Assembly (NCBI RefSeq): GCF_000373645.1
Contig: NZ_KB892028.1
Span: 1 to 46,762 of the forward strand
Source of the DNA: Streptomyces sp. ATexAB-D23
GTDB taxonomy: Bacteria; Actinomycetota; Actinomycetes; Streptomycetales; Streptomycetaceae
Length of the DNA stretch: 46,762 nt
Reading direction: 5' to 3'
Both the position numbers and the translations under genes were made by a program. This document shows, one piece after another, positions 14,865 to 22,405 of this stretch (position 1 is the first letter of the stretch; every line of letters begins with the position of its first letter). The notes under the pieces were generated by a model that did not search any database, had not been told where the DNA came from, and worked only from the letters and a program-made list of their open reading frames with translations.

Positions 14865-15497
14865 ATGTCACCACGTGGAGTAGTCACCCCGGACGTTCGC
14901 GAACGGCTGTTCTCAGCTGCTGAAAGGGTGCTGGCCGCAGGCGGGTCGAGCGCTCTGACGAGTCGGGCCGTGACCACCGAGGCGGGCTGCGCCAAGGGGC
15001 TGATCCACAACCACTTCGCCGGCCTCGACGAGTTCATCGCCGATCTGACCCTGGACCGGATGGCGCGCACCGTACGCGCGATGGAACCGCTGGCTCAGCG
15101 AGCGGGGCAGAACACAGTCGCCGAGAACCTGCTGTTCGCCACCCAGGCCCTGATCCACTCGCCGGGCCCCCTACTCGGCGGGCTCGCGGCCGGCCGGCCC
15201 GCTGCCTTCGCCCGGGTCCGCGCGGCGATGGAATCAGGAGCCCCCGGCTTCTCCACCGCACAGGAACTCATCGCCGACTACCTCCGGGCGGAACGCGCCC
15301 TCGGGCGCATACCCGAGCACGCCGACACAGCGACCATGGCCATGACCCTGGCCGGCACGGTGCACCACCTCCTGATGACGGGCCCCGTGGACGGCCTCGA
15401 CATCACCGAACAGACAGAGCGGCTCGTGACCTTGCTGCTCTCCACGTTCCAGGACCGAGCCGGCGGTGCCGGGACGGGCGAGGACCTCCCCGTATGA
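14865..15497 (+). CDS. TetR family transcriptional regulator
   Basis: A 210-residue protein from ATG 14865 after GGAGGA. Residues ~10-60 form the DNA-binding domain (VRERLFSAAERVLAAGGSSALTSRAVTTEAGCAKGLIHNHFAGLDEFIADL). The recognition helix GLIHNHF fits the family. The C-terminal helical domain (FATQALIHSPGPLLGGLAAG..., TMAMTLAGTVHHLLMTGP) is of the TetR_C type. It is divergent from the lipoprotein and faces two near-perfect operators, so autoregulation and repression of the lipoprotein gene are likely. The ligand is unknown. Confidence 0.93.
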   Translation: MSPRGVVTPDVRERLFSAAERVLAAGGSSALTSRAVTTEAGCAKGLIHNHFAGLDEFIADLTLDRMARTVRAMEPLAQRAGQNTVAENLLFATQALIHSPGPLLGGLAAGRPAAFARVRAAMESGAPGFSTAQELIADYLRAERALGRIPEHADTATMAMTLAGTVHHLLMTGPVDGLDITEQTERLVTLLLSTFQDRAGGAGTGEDLPV

Positions 15498-15597
15498 CTT
15501 GTCACCGCGACGCGATCCACGCCACGAGCGCGCTCCCTACGCACGCGGAGGGGGCTGCCACCAGCCACCCGGGGATGCGCTGAACGGTCACGGCCAC

Positions 15598-16000
15598 ATG
15601 GAGCGCGTTGGGAGGCACGCGCCATCACCCGGCAGACGGCAGAGCGCTTCGGCGTGACAGAACCCTCGGACGTTCTCGGCGCACTCGCCTTCCGCGACGT
15701 GACGGGAACGCTGACCGAAGAGGACACCCGGCGCGCGGTGGACTTGCCGCAGAACCGAGAGCAGACGCTCTACGCGGCGGCGCTCCGCGGCTACGAAAGG
15801 GGTGTCAACCGGCGTACACGCACTTCCTTGAAGAGTTCGCCCCTGGAGAAGGCAGCGAGTGCCACACGCGTCTACTCGCGGCCATCATCAGCGGCGTTGT
15901 CTGGGCGCTGGGAGCATGGCTGGATGAGCGGCACGGCCCGGGAACATTCACGGGCCTGTTCCGGACCCCCGGCTATTTCGGCCCCGGCTTGACGGCGTAG
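15598..16000 (+). pseudogene. Frameshifted remnant of an unknown cytoplasmic protein
   Basis: Protein-like sequence is split between frames. A possible start ATG at 15598 reads MERVG, then continuity shifts to another frame (ARAITRQTAERFGVTEPSDVLGALAFRDVTGTLTEEDTRRAVDL, ending near GYERGV at ~15805). It shifts again into a third frame (PAYTHFLEEFAPGEG...LLAAIISGVVWALGAWLDERHGPGTFTGLFRTPGYFG) to the TAG at 15998-16000. No single ORF covers it. Two shifts argue for decay rather than a programmed event or one error. The original family is not recognised. Confidence 0.55.
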
Positions 16001-16021
16001 GGGGCTCCTCCGGGCCTCGAC

Positions 16022-16053
16022 CGTGAACTGTCCGATACGTGAACTGTCCGATA
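16022..16053. repeat. Perfect 16-bp tandem duplication
   Basis: CGTGAACTGTCCGATA occurs twice in direct contact (16022-16037 and 16038-16053), between the pseudogene end and the VOC gene stop. It looks like a recent slippage duplication; it could also serve as a tandem binding site. Confidence 0.85.
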
Positions 16054-16059
16054 TCCGTC

Positions 16060-16449
16060 CTACGGCGCCAGCGTCCGCAGCACGCAGAATTCGTTGCCCT
16101 CCGGGTCCGCCATCACGACCCAGTTGCGGTCGGGGCCCTGGCCCACGTCCGTGCGGGTGGCGCCGAGCGTGAGGAGGCGGGTGACCTCCTCCTCGGTGGT
16201 GCGGTCGATGGGGCTGACGTCGAGGTGGAGGCGGTTCTTTCCGGCCCTGGACTCGGGCACCTGGAGGAAGACCACCGTGGGCGGCATCTGGCGGGCCCGT
16301 ACCTCCTCCACGGTCGGCACCCAGGAGCCGATCTCGACCTTGCCCTCGGCGCGGTCGATCACCGTGAAGTCCAGGACCTCGCACCAGAAGGCGGCGAGGC
16401 GTTCCGGGTCGTGGCAGTCGACGGCGAGTTCAGTGAACCTGCTGGTCAT
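16060..16449 (-). CDS. VOC family protein (glyoxalase-like)
   Basis: A 129-residue protein beginning MTSRFTELAVDCHDPERLAAFWCEVLDFTV and ending VVMADPEGNEFCVLRTL, the pattern of the Glyoxalase_6 type common in Streptomyces. A central NRLHLDVSPIDR segment carries a His at the usual ligand position. Its ATG overlaps the stop of the two-domain VOC gene upstream (ATGA, 16446-16449), so the two are co-translated. Substrate unknown. Confidence 0.9.
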   Translation of the reverse strand: MTSRFTELAVDCHDPERLAAFWCEVLDFTVIDRAEGKVEIGSWVPTVEEVRARQMPPTVVFLQVPESRAGKNRLHLDVSPIDRTTEEEVTRLLTLGATRTDVGQGPDRNWVVMADPEGNEFCVLRTLAP

Positions 16450-17159
16450 GGCCGCGCCTTCCGGAGCGTGAACTCGTTGCCGTCCGGGTCGAGCATCACA
16501 GCCCCGTCCGGTCCGCGTCGCGCGCCCAGGCCGGTCAGGCGGGTGGTCTCCGTGGCCTCGTCCGCGTCCGGCGGGAGTGTCAGCTCGAAGTACAGGCGGT
16601 TGGTGTCCGTCTTCGGGGCGACCGGCGGGCCGCCCCAGGTGAGCTTCGTGCCGCCGTGCGGGGACTGGACCGCGGTCTCCTCGTCCTGGTCCCAGACCAG
16701 GGGCCAGCCCAGCGCCTCGCTCCAGAAGTAGCCGACCGCCCGGGTGCCGTCGCAGGCGACCGCCCCGATGGCTCCGGTGTCGGCGAGGAACTTGTTGCCG
16801 GCCTCGATCACGCAGAACTCGTTGCCCTCCGGGTCGGCGAGGACGATATGGCCCTCCTCCGGCTTCTGACCGACATCGATGTGCCGGGCGCCCAGCTCCA
16901 GCGCGCGGGCCACCGTCCGCTGCTGGGCCTCCGGTGTGGCGCTCGTCAGGTCGAAGTGGCCCCGGCTCGTGAGGTCCTTGGCCTCCTGGTTCGCGACGAA
17001 GCGGAGGTCGAAGCCGTGGGCGTCGGGGGCCAGGACCGTGAACTCATCGGTTGCGGGGCCCGGTTCGGCCTGCTCCCGGTTCAGGAGCGCGGCCCAGAAG
17101 CGGGCCAGGTCCGCCGGGTCGGTCGCGTGGAAGCCGATCGCTGACAGGTGGGGCGTCAT
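16446..17159 (-). CDS. Two-domain VOC family protein
   Basis: A 237-residue protein made of two VOC units. The first (1-~118) begins IGFHATDPADLARFWAALLNRE and ends IVLADPEGNEFCVIEAG. The second (~125-237) begins AIGAVACDGTRAVGYFWSEALGWPLVW and ends VMLDPDGNEFTLRKARP. GGAGA precedes the ATG. It is coupled by a 4-bp overlap to a single-unit VOC gene whose sequence resembles these units, suggesting local duplication. Such proteins are often annotated as glyoxalase-like but most have no known substrate. Confidence 0.9.
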   Translation of the reverse strand: MTPHLSAIGFHATDPADLARFWAALLNREQAEPGPATDEFTVLAPDAHGFDLRFVANQEAKDLTSRGHFDLTSATPEAQQRTVARALELGARHIDVGQKPEEGHIVLADPEGNEFCVIEAGNKFLADTGAIGAVACDGTRAVGYFWSEALGWPLVWDQDEETAVQSPHGGTKLTWGGPPVAPKTDTNRLYFELTLPPDADEATETTRLTGLGARRGPDGAVMLDPDGNEFTLRKARP

Positions 17160-17247
17160 GTTCCGTACGTCTCCGAATCGTTGGCGGGGCGCGCCCGCGC
17201 AGCCTAGGGACGGGGTGCGGAGGACGCATCCTGTTTTCGGGCACCCC

Positions 17248-18249
17248 TCAGTCCAGCGCCACCCGTGCCGTCACCGGCAGGTGGTCGCTCCCCGTGGCCG
17301 GGAGGGTGTGGATGCGGCCGACCGTGGCTCCGCGGGCCATCACCTGGTCGATCCTGGCCAGCGGGAAGGACTCCGGGAAGCTGAACGCGAAGCCGCGTTC
17401 CGGGACGTTGAGCCGGGAGGTCAGAGGGGTCAGGCCGCGGTCGTCCACCGTGGCGTTGAGGTCGCCCAGCACGATCACCGCATGCGTCTCCTCGGCGGCC
17501 AGGGCGTTGCCCAGCAGGCGGGCGCTCTCGTCGCGTCGGGCGGAGGCGAGGCCTCCGGGGCCGATCCGGATGGACGGCAGGTGGGCGACGTACGCGGCGA
17601 CCTCGCCGTGCGGGGTGTGGGCGAGCGTGCGCAGGCCCCGGCTCCAGCCCTCCGTGATGTCCTTGGGCTTAATGTCGACCACCCGGGTGCCGGAGAGGCG
17701 GTACCTGGACCAGATGCCGACCGTGCCCCGGACCTCGTGGAACGGGTAGTGCGCGGCGAGGGCCTTCTCGTACCGGGGCAGCGCCTCGGGCACCAGTTCC
17801 TCCAGTGCGATGAGGTCGGCGCCCGCGGCGTCCAGCGCTCGGGCGGTCCCCGCCGGGTCGGCGTTCACATCGCTGACGTTGTGCTGCACCACGACCAGGT
17901 CGCGCGCCCCCGGGTCCGGCGCCGGGAGGAGGAGACCGCCGAACGCGTACGCCCAGGCCGTCACCGGCAGGAGCAGCGCCGACAGCGCGACGAGGGACCG
18001 GCGGAGCACGGCGAGGGTGAGCAGGGGGACGACGGCCAGGCCCAGCCAGGGCAGGAACGCCTCAAGGAGGCTGCCCAGGTGGCCCGGGGTGTTGGGCACC
18101 GCCCGGTGGGCGACGAGCAGGAGCGCCGTCAGCGCGGCGAGCGCGGCCAGGACGCGCCCCCGCCGCCACCGGCCGGGGCGGTCCCACGCCCGCCGGGAGA
18201 AGGCGGACCCCACCACCCCAGCCGCACCACTGACCGCCTGCTTCACCAT
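17248..18249 (-). CDS. Membrane-anchored endonuclease/exonuclease/phosphatase family protein
   Basis: A 333-residue protein. Three hydrophobic segments lie in the first ~110 residues (VLAALAALTALLLVAHRAV, FLPWLGLAVVPLLTLAVL, LVALSALLLPVTAWAYAFGGLLL). An EEP domain follows, with its metal and catalytic motifs in order: VVQHNVSD, LIALEELVP (Glu), YVAHLPS, VIVLGDLNAT (Asp, Asn), RIDQVMA and GSDHLPVTARV (Asp-His). GGGGA precedes ATG 18249. The phosphodiesterase-like domain would lie outside the membrane if the helices are anchors; the substrate is unknown. Confidence 0.92.
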   Translation of the reverse strand: MVKQAVSGAAGVVGSAFSRRAWDRPGRWRRGRVLAALAALTALLLVAHRAVPNTPGHLGSLLEAFLPWLGLAVVPLLTLAVLRRSLVALSALLLPVTAWAYAFGGLLLPAPDPGARDLVVVQHNVSDVNADPAGTARALDAAGADLIALEELVPEALPRYEKALAAHYPFHEVRGTVGIWSRYRLSGTRVVDIKPKDITEGWSRGLRTLAHTPHGEVAAYVAHLPSIRIGPGGLASARRDESARLLGNALAAEETHAVIVLGDLNATVDDRGLTPLTSRLNVPERGFAFSFPESFPLARIDQVMARGATVGRIHTLPATGSDHLPVTARVALD

Positions 18250-18296
18250 GTCCCCATGTGTCCCGTCCGCCCCTGTCGTCGCTCCCGAGGACGGGT

Positions 18297-18980
18297 CTAC
18301 GGGTGCGGGCGGTTCCCCCCGGCCCTGCGCAGCCTGGAGCGTACGGCGCGCTGCGCGACCGGGCCGAGGCCCTCCAGCGCGGCGGCGAGCGCGGCGAGCT
18401 GGTCCAGTGCGGCCAGCGCCTGACCGGCCCCGTCCGGGTCGACGCCCTCGTACAGCTCCAGGCCGACGAAGGCCGCGGAGGCCGCCTTCGCGAGGCCGGT
18501 GACGTCCACGAACTCGGCGAGCGGCGTTCCCCCCAGGACCCGGCCGAGGACCCGCTCGATCTCCTCGGTCCACAGCGTGAGGCACGCGGCCGTGGCGGTC
18601 GCGAGGCGCGGCTGCGTCTGGCCTCCGGCGAGCAGCTGCCCCAGCACCGCGACATGGCCGCCCGCCCGTTCGGAGGCGTTCAGCTCGCGGGCCACGGCCA
18701 GGAGTTCGCCCAGGGAGCGGACCCGGTCCAGGCGTTCGCGGTAGGTCGCGAGGCGCTGCTCGGCGCCGTGGCGGCAGGCCGCGGCGAGCAGTTCGTCGAC
18801 GGTTCCGAAGTGGTAGAAGACCAGCGCCTGGTTGACCCCTGCGGCGGCGGCGATGCTGCGCGCGGAGGTCTTGGCGATGCCCTGCTCGGTGAGCGTGGCG
18901 AGGGCACCGGCGAGCAGCTTCGTCCGGGTGTCCTCGCCGGAGGGTGTCCGGCCGGTGCCGGTCCGCTTCGCCTCGCTCAC
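18297..18980 (-). CDS. TetR family transcriptional regulator
   Basis: A 227-residue protein from GTG 18980, AGGAGG 7 nt upstream, overlapping the stop of the DUF4166 gene as GTGA. Residues ~17-65 are the TetR DNA-binding domain (DTRTKLLAGALATLTEQGIAKTSARSIAAAAGVNQALVFYHFGTVDELLAAAC) with the classic recognition helix LVFYHFG. The rest is the ligand domain. It is the last gene of a three-gene operon (19654, 18977, 18297) whose promoter region carries two TTTGAGC-type palindromes. It probably represses its own operon. Confidence 0.94.
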   Translation of the reverse strand: MSEAKRTGTGRTPSGEDTRTKLLAGALATLTEQGIAKTSARSIAAAAGVNQALVFYHFGTVDELLAAACRHGAEQRLATYRERLDRVRSLGELLAVARELNASERAGGHVAVLGQLLAGGQTQPRLATATAACLTLWTEEIERVLGRVLGGTPLAEFVDVTGLAKAASAAFVGLELYEGVDPDGAGQALAALDQLAALAAALEGLGPVAQRAVRSRLRRAGGNRPHP

Positions 18981-19657
18981 GCCCGTGCCTCCTCGCGTAC
19001 CGGGCGCAGGTCCGGGCGTACGCCGTGCGCCTCCACGTCCGCGTACTCCGCGGTGAACGACCCCTCGTAGCCGAACAGCGGGCCGAAGCGGCGGTTGGTG
19101 ACCGAGACCTGGATGCGGAAGCGGCCCGCCGCCTCGTCGAACGATTCCCTGACCACCGCGTCGCCCCCGATCAGATCCGGCACCCGGGCGTCCACCGGGC
19201 CCTCGCGGAAGCGGTGTTCGCCGGAGCGGATGACCAGGGCGCCGGCCTCGTCCACCGCCAGGTGCAGATCGGTGGCCAGGTGCTGATGCGTACCCAGGTA
19301 GTCCACCACGCAGCCGCGCTCCGGACTGTGGACCATCGTCGCGTCGAACCGCCGGGGCCCGTCCGGGAAGGCGAACGTCCTCACGAAGGTGACCGTCTCG
19401 CGGCCGAAGGAGTCCGTGAAGGGGACGTTCTCGATGGTGAACGGGACATCGCGGCCGGCGCGCGGGACGAGGATGTGGCGTATCCCGCCCAGCGCGAGGA
19501 ACGGCCGCACCCACGGGCCGCCGTGCCACACCCGGTCCATCACGCCGCGCCCGACGCAGGATTCGCCGCTGTCGAGGCCGACGGAGAAGCGGCGCCGTAC
19601 GCGCGGGTGGAGGCGGTCGAAGTCGGCCCCCAGGGCCTGCTGGAAGATCGAGGTCAT
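18977..19657 (-). CDS. DUF4166 domain protein
   Basis: A 226-residue protein starting MTSIFQQALGADFDRLHPRVRRRFSVG, the typical opening of DUF4166 proteins. It continues with HILVPRAGRDVPFTIENVPF, ETVTFVRTFAFP, RFDATMVHSPERGCVVDYLGTHQHLATDLHL and FGYEGSFTAEY. There are no membrane segments. It overlaps the upstream SRPBCC-like gene and the downstream TetR gene by 4 bp each. Members are often linked to saccharopine-dehydrogenase-like or lipid genes; no activity is established. Confidence 0.88.
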   Translation of the reverse strand: MTSIFQQALGADFDRLHPRVRRRFSVGLDSGESCVGRGVMDRVWHGGPWVRPFLALGGIRHILVPRAGRDVPFTIENVPFTDSFGRETVTFVRTFAFPDGPRRFDATMVHSPERGCVVDYLGTHQHLATDLHLAVDEAGALVIRSGEHRFREGPVDARVPDLIGGDAVVRESFDEAAGRFRIQVSVTNRRFGPLFGYEGSFTAEYADVEAHGVRPDLRPVREEARA

Positions 19658-20520
19658 GGTCGCTCCAGACGGTGGAGAAGGGCGGGCGGCGCGGTGGCAC
19701 CGCGCTCGGGCGGGCGGCGCAGGCAGCGAGCGGCCGACGGGGTGCCAGGCAGCGGCGGCAGGAGGACGGCGGCGAGCAGGACCGGTACGGCGAGCAGGAG
19801 GGCCGGTACGCCGCCGAGCTGCGACGGCACGGGGGCGACGGACGCCGACCACGCCGCCAGGGCCACCGCCGCCAGCCGGACCGCCGCCTCCGCGAGTCCA
19901 CGCCGCAGCGCGCGCTCCGGCGTGATCCCCCGCTCGCACCACAGCCGCAGCCGGTCGAACGACCAGGCGGTGGCCCAGCCCATCAGCGGGCGGAAGAGCA
20001 GACGGTCGGCGAGTCGGCCGGGGCGGCCCCAGCGGGGCTCGTAGTCGTAGCCGGTGAGGAAGCGGATGCCGCCGCCCGCCCGGGTGCCGCCGCCCTCGTC
20101 CTCCGGGCCGCCGCCGCCTTCCCGGCTGACCTCGCCCGCCCGGCCGCCCTCGTCCGCCCGGCCGCCCTCGTCCTCAGGGCCGCCCTCGCAGGGCACGGGC
20201 ATGGGCACGTACCGCCAGTAGCCCCGGCCCTCGGTGAGGAACGACAGCGGGTGCGCGCAGGCGAAGCGGAGGGCGGACGTCCGGGTGCCGTCGGGGCGGT
20301 GGCGTTCGCCGGCGCTGGTTCCGGTCCCGGCGACGAGGAGCCCCGGCAGCACCCGTACCCCGTAGGTGAACCGCTGCGGCTCCCCCTCGGCGCGCGGCAG
20401 GTAGGCGATGCGGGTGAAGCGCAGGTCCCAGCGCTGGTGCTGTGCCGGGTCCTGGGTGCGTTCCCAGACGCACTCCAGACCGGCCCGTATCCGCGCCTCG
20501 ATGTACAGACCACCGCCCAC
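19654..20520 (-). CDS. SRPBCC-like protein with C-terminal membrane segments
   Basis: A 288-residue protein from GTG 20520 after GGAGGGGG. The N-terminal ~170 residues look like a START/SRPBCC lipid-binding fold (IEARIRAGLECVWERTQDPAQHQRWDLRFTRIAYLP, RFLTGYDYEPRWGRPGRLADRLLFRPLMGWATAWSFDRLRLW). They are interrupted by a ~40-residue Gly/Glu/Asp-rich insert (PEDEGGRADEGGRAGE...). Two or three hydrophobic stretches follow (AAVRLAAVALAAWSAS, GGVPALLLAVPVLLAAVLLP). It is the first gene of the TetR-controlled operon. A role in membrane-lipid handling is inference. Confidence 0.75.
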   Translation of the reverse strand: MGGGLYIEARIRAGLECVWERTQDPAQHQRWDLRFTRIAYLPRAEGEPQRFTYGVRVLPGLLVAGTGTSAGERHRPDGTRTSALRFACAHPLSFLTEGRGYWRYVPMPVPCEGGPEDEGGRADEGGRAGEVSREGGGGPEDEGGGTRAGGGIRFLTGYDYEPRWGRPGRLADRLLFRPLMGWATAWSFDRLRLWCERGITPERALRRGLAEAAVRLAAVALAAWSASVAPVPSQLGGVPALLLAVPVLLAAVLLPPLPGTPSAARCLRRPPERGATAPPALLHRLERP

Positions 20521-20536
20521 TCCCGCACCCCCTCCA

Positions 20537-20562
20537 GCGATTTGAGCGGTCGCTCAAATCGC
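20537..20562. promoter_or_regulatory. 26-bp perfect palindrome, primary TetR operator
   Basis: Arms GCGATTTGAGCG and CGCTCAAATCGC around GT, 17 bp upstream of the operon's GTG start at 20520. TTTGAGC-N4-GCTCAAA is a familiar TetR-type operator shape in Streptomyces. The TetR of the same operon is the obvious ligand. Confidence 0.85.
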
Positions 20563-20585
20563 GGTGCGGCAGAGAGTAGGGGAGT

Positions 20586-20601
20586 TTGAGCGAGTGCTCA
20601 A
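20586..20601. promoter_or_regulatory. Second TTGAGC-type palindrome, secondary operator
   Basis: TTGAGC-GAGT-GCTCAA, with its centre 44 bp from the centre of the first operator. It shares the half-site sequence of the primary operator with slightly shorter symmetry. Confidence 0.65.
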
Positions 20602-20640
20602 GTCGATGGGCGTGCGGACACCGGGGGCACATACGGCCAG

Positions 20641-20690
20641 GGCCTGTCCGGCGGATGCTCGCGGGCCCGCGAAGATCCGCCGGACAGGCC
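20641..20690. repeat. Perfect 16-bp hairpin of the GGCCTGTCCGGCGGAT type
   Basis: GGCCTGTCCGGCGGAT (20641-20656) and its exact complement (20675-20690) enclose an inner palindrome, TCGCGGGCCCGCGA. It lies 25 bp past the stop of the minus-strand gene at 20716 and upstream of the TetR operon, so it likely terminates the former. To my knowledge this sequence type recurs in Streptomyces intergenic regions. Confidence 0.75.
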
Positions 20691-20715
20691 TTGAGTGCCC
20701 CCGGGCGGGGAAGGC

Positions 20716-21207
20716 TCAGCGGTCCGGGAAGCGTTCCCCGCACGCGCCGCAGTACACCGGCGCGGACTCCTGGGACATCCGCCCGCACTCGGGGCAGACC
20801 CGGTCCAGCGCGCAGGGCGCCTCGCCGCCCTCCCGTACCGGCACCGCCGACTTGATCGTCAGCCCCGGGCGGCGGCGGTGCACCGTCAGATAGGCGAGGC
20901 CGTCCGGGCCCGCCTTCAGGGAGCGCCGGGAGGTGCGGGGCAGCCAGGTGGCGGTGGTGGCGGTGAGGGTGAGGGGCGCACCGCCGTCGCCGGGGACGAG
21001 GCGTCCGCTGCCGGCGAGGACCACGAGAAGGACGTCGAGCACGTTCTCCTGGTGCTCCCCCACCTCCGCGCCCGGGGGCAGCCGCACCAGATTGGCGTCC
21101 AGCTCCCTCCCCTGCCGGTCGAGCTGCCACAGCGCCCCGCGATCGTCGGGGGCTGCGGCGGCGAGCAGATCGTCCAGTACGGCCAGAACCTCAGGAGTGG
21201 CATTCAC
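20716..21207 (-). CDS. Cupin-like protein with C-terminal zinc ribbon
   Basis: A 163-residue protein. Residues ~45-110 are cupin-like (NLVRLPPGAEVGEHQENVLDVLLVVLAGSGRLVPGDGG.PLTLTATTATWLPRTSRRSL). The last ~30 residues hold a four-Cys zinc ribbon (CPECGRMSQESAPVYCGACGERFPD). GTG 21207 has no clear ribosome site. The fold suggests a small-molecule or metal-sensing role, with the ribbon giving nucleic-acid or protein contact. It is divergent from the prolyl aminopeptidase. Confidence 0.82.
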   Translation of the reverse strand: MNATPEVLAVLDDLLAAAAPDDRGALWQLDRQGRELDANLVRLPPGAEVGEHQENVLDVLLVVLAGSGRLVPGDGGAPLTLTATTATWLPRTSRRSLKAGPDGLAYLTVHRRRPGLTIKSAVPVREGGEAPCALDRVCPECGRMSQESAPVYCGACGERFPDR

Positions 21208-21260
21208 GCAGCCAGGCTACGACCGCCCGGCCCCCCGGACTGCCCTTAGGCTGTGCCCCT

Positions 21261-21340
21261 TTGCCGACGAGTACCCACGAGCGCCATCGAGTACCCACGA
21301 GTGCCGACGAGTGCCGACGAGTGCCGACGAGTGCCACCGA
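21261..21340. repeat. Eight 10-bp tandem repeats upstream of the prolyl aminopeptidase
   Basis: Eight consecutive decamers with consensus GTGCCGACGA; three adjacent ones are exact (21301-21330) and the others differ at one to three positions. The array ends 27 bp before the ATG at 21368. A 10-bp period does not preserve a reading frame but keeps every unit on one helical face. Confidence 0.85.
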
Positions 21341-21367
21341 ACCAGACCGAACAAGGGAGACAACGCC

Positions 21368-22345
21368 ATGGGGCGCCTGCCCGATGAGAAGTACCCGCCG
21401 ATCGAGCCGTACGACCAGGGCCTGCTGGACGTCGGCGACGGCAACCTCGTGTACTGGGAGGTGTGCGGCAACCCGGCGGGGAAGCCGGCGGCCGTCGTCC
21501 ACGGCGGGCCCGGGTCGGGGTGCACCGAGCGGGCCCGGCGGAACTTCGACCCGGAGCGCTACCGCGTCGTCCTCTTCGACCAGCGCAACTGCGGCCGCTC
21601 CACCCCGCACGCGAGCGACCCGGCCGTGGACCTGCGGCACAACACCACGGACCACCTGATCGCCGACATGGAACGCCTCCGCGTCCACCTCGGCATCGAC
21701 CGATGGCTGCTGTACGGGGGCTCCTGGGGCTCGACGCTGATCCTCGCGTACGCCGAGCGCCACCCGGAGCGGGTCACCGAGATCGTGATCCCGGCCGTCA
21801 CGACGACCCGGCGCTCCGAGATCGACTGGCTGTACCGGGGCGCGGGCCGCTTCTTCCCCGAGGCGTGGGACGACTTCCGGGCGGGTGTGCCGGAGGCCGC
21901 GAGCGACGCGACCCCGGACGTGCTCGCCGCGTACGCCCGGCGGACCGCGGATCCCGACCCGGCCGTACGGGCGCGGGCGACGGCCGGCTGGTGCGCCTGG
22001 GAGGACGCGGTGCTCTCGCAGGAGGCGTACACGGGACCGCCCCCGTACAGCGGCAGGCCCGGCCGGGACCGGGCGGCGCTGGTGCGGATCTGCTCGCACT
22101 ACTTCTCGCACGGCGCCTGGCTGGAGGAGGGGCAGCTGATCCGGGACGCGGGGCGGCTGGCCGGGATTCCCGGGGTGCTGGTGCACGGGCGGATGGACAT
22201 GGGCGGGCCGCTGATCACCGCGTGGGAGCTGGCGAAGGCGTGGCCGGACGCGGAACTGACGGTGATCGGGGACGCGGGCCACCTCGGCGGCGCCGCCGCC
22301 ACCCGCGCCGTGCTGGCGGCCCTGGACCGGTTCGCGGGGGCATAG
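21368..22345 (+). CDS. pip: Prolyl aminopeptidase (proline iminopeptidase)
   Basis: A 325-residue alpha/beta hydrolase of the peptidase S33 family. Landmarks: VVHGGPGSGC (oxyanion loop), FDQRNCGRSTPH, LLYGGSWGSTLILAYAERHPE with nucleophile Ser119, LVHGRMDM near the catalytic Asp, and DAGHLGG with the catalytic His. Opening YPPIEPYDQGLLDV and length match bacterial Pip. It removes N-terminal proline from peptides in the cytoplasm. AGGGAGA lies 9 nt before the ATG. An eight-unit decamer array precedes it. Confidence 0.95.
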   Translation: MGRLPDEKYPPIEPYDQGLLDVGDGNLVYWEVCGNPAGKPAAVVHGGPGSGCTERARRNFDPERYRVVLFDQRNCGRSTPHASDPAVDLRHNTTDHLIADMERLRVHLGIDRWLLYGGSWGSTLILAYAERHPERVTEIVIPAVTTTRRSEIDWLYRGAGRFFPEAWDDFRAGVPEAASDATPDVLAAYARRTADPDPAVRARATAGWCAWEDAVLSQEAYTGPPPYSGRPGRDRAALVRICSHYFSHGAWLEEGQLIRDAGRLAGIPGVLVHGRMDMGGPLITAWELAKAWPDAELTVIGDAGHLGGAAATRAVLAALDRFAGA

Positions 22346-22370
22346 GCCGTGTCCCCCGGGGCGGTGCTTG

Positions 22371-22388
22371 CTTCGAGCGCGCTCGAAG
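22371..22388. promoter_or_regulatory. 18-bp perfect palindrome upstream of an aldo/keto reductase
   Basis: CTTCGAGCGCGCTCGAAG, with no spacer, lies 17 bp before the ATG at 22406 and 25 bp after the pip stop. It could be an operator for the reductase; it overlaps the AAGGAG segment. It does not match the actinobacterial LexA box, which has a 4-bp unconserved centre flanked by GAAC/GTTC. Confidence 0.5.
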
Positions 22389-22405
22389 GAGTTGGGTTGG
22401 GCTCC

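Noticed and set aside
21261..21360. Decamer array considered as a coding leader peptide or CRISPR
   Set aside because: The 10-bp period breaks the reading frame, and there are no spacers of CRISPR size.
22371..22388. Palindrome considered as a LexA (SOS) box
   Set aside because: The actinobacterial box is TCGAAC-N4-GTTCGA; this sequence lacks the GAAC/GTTC halves.
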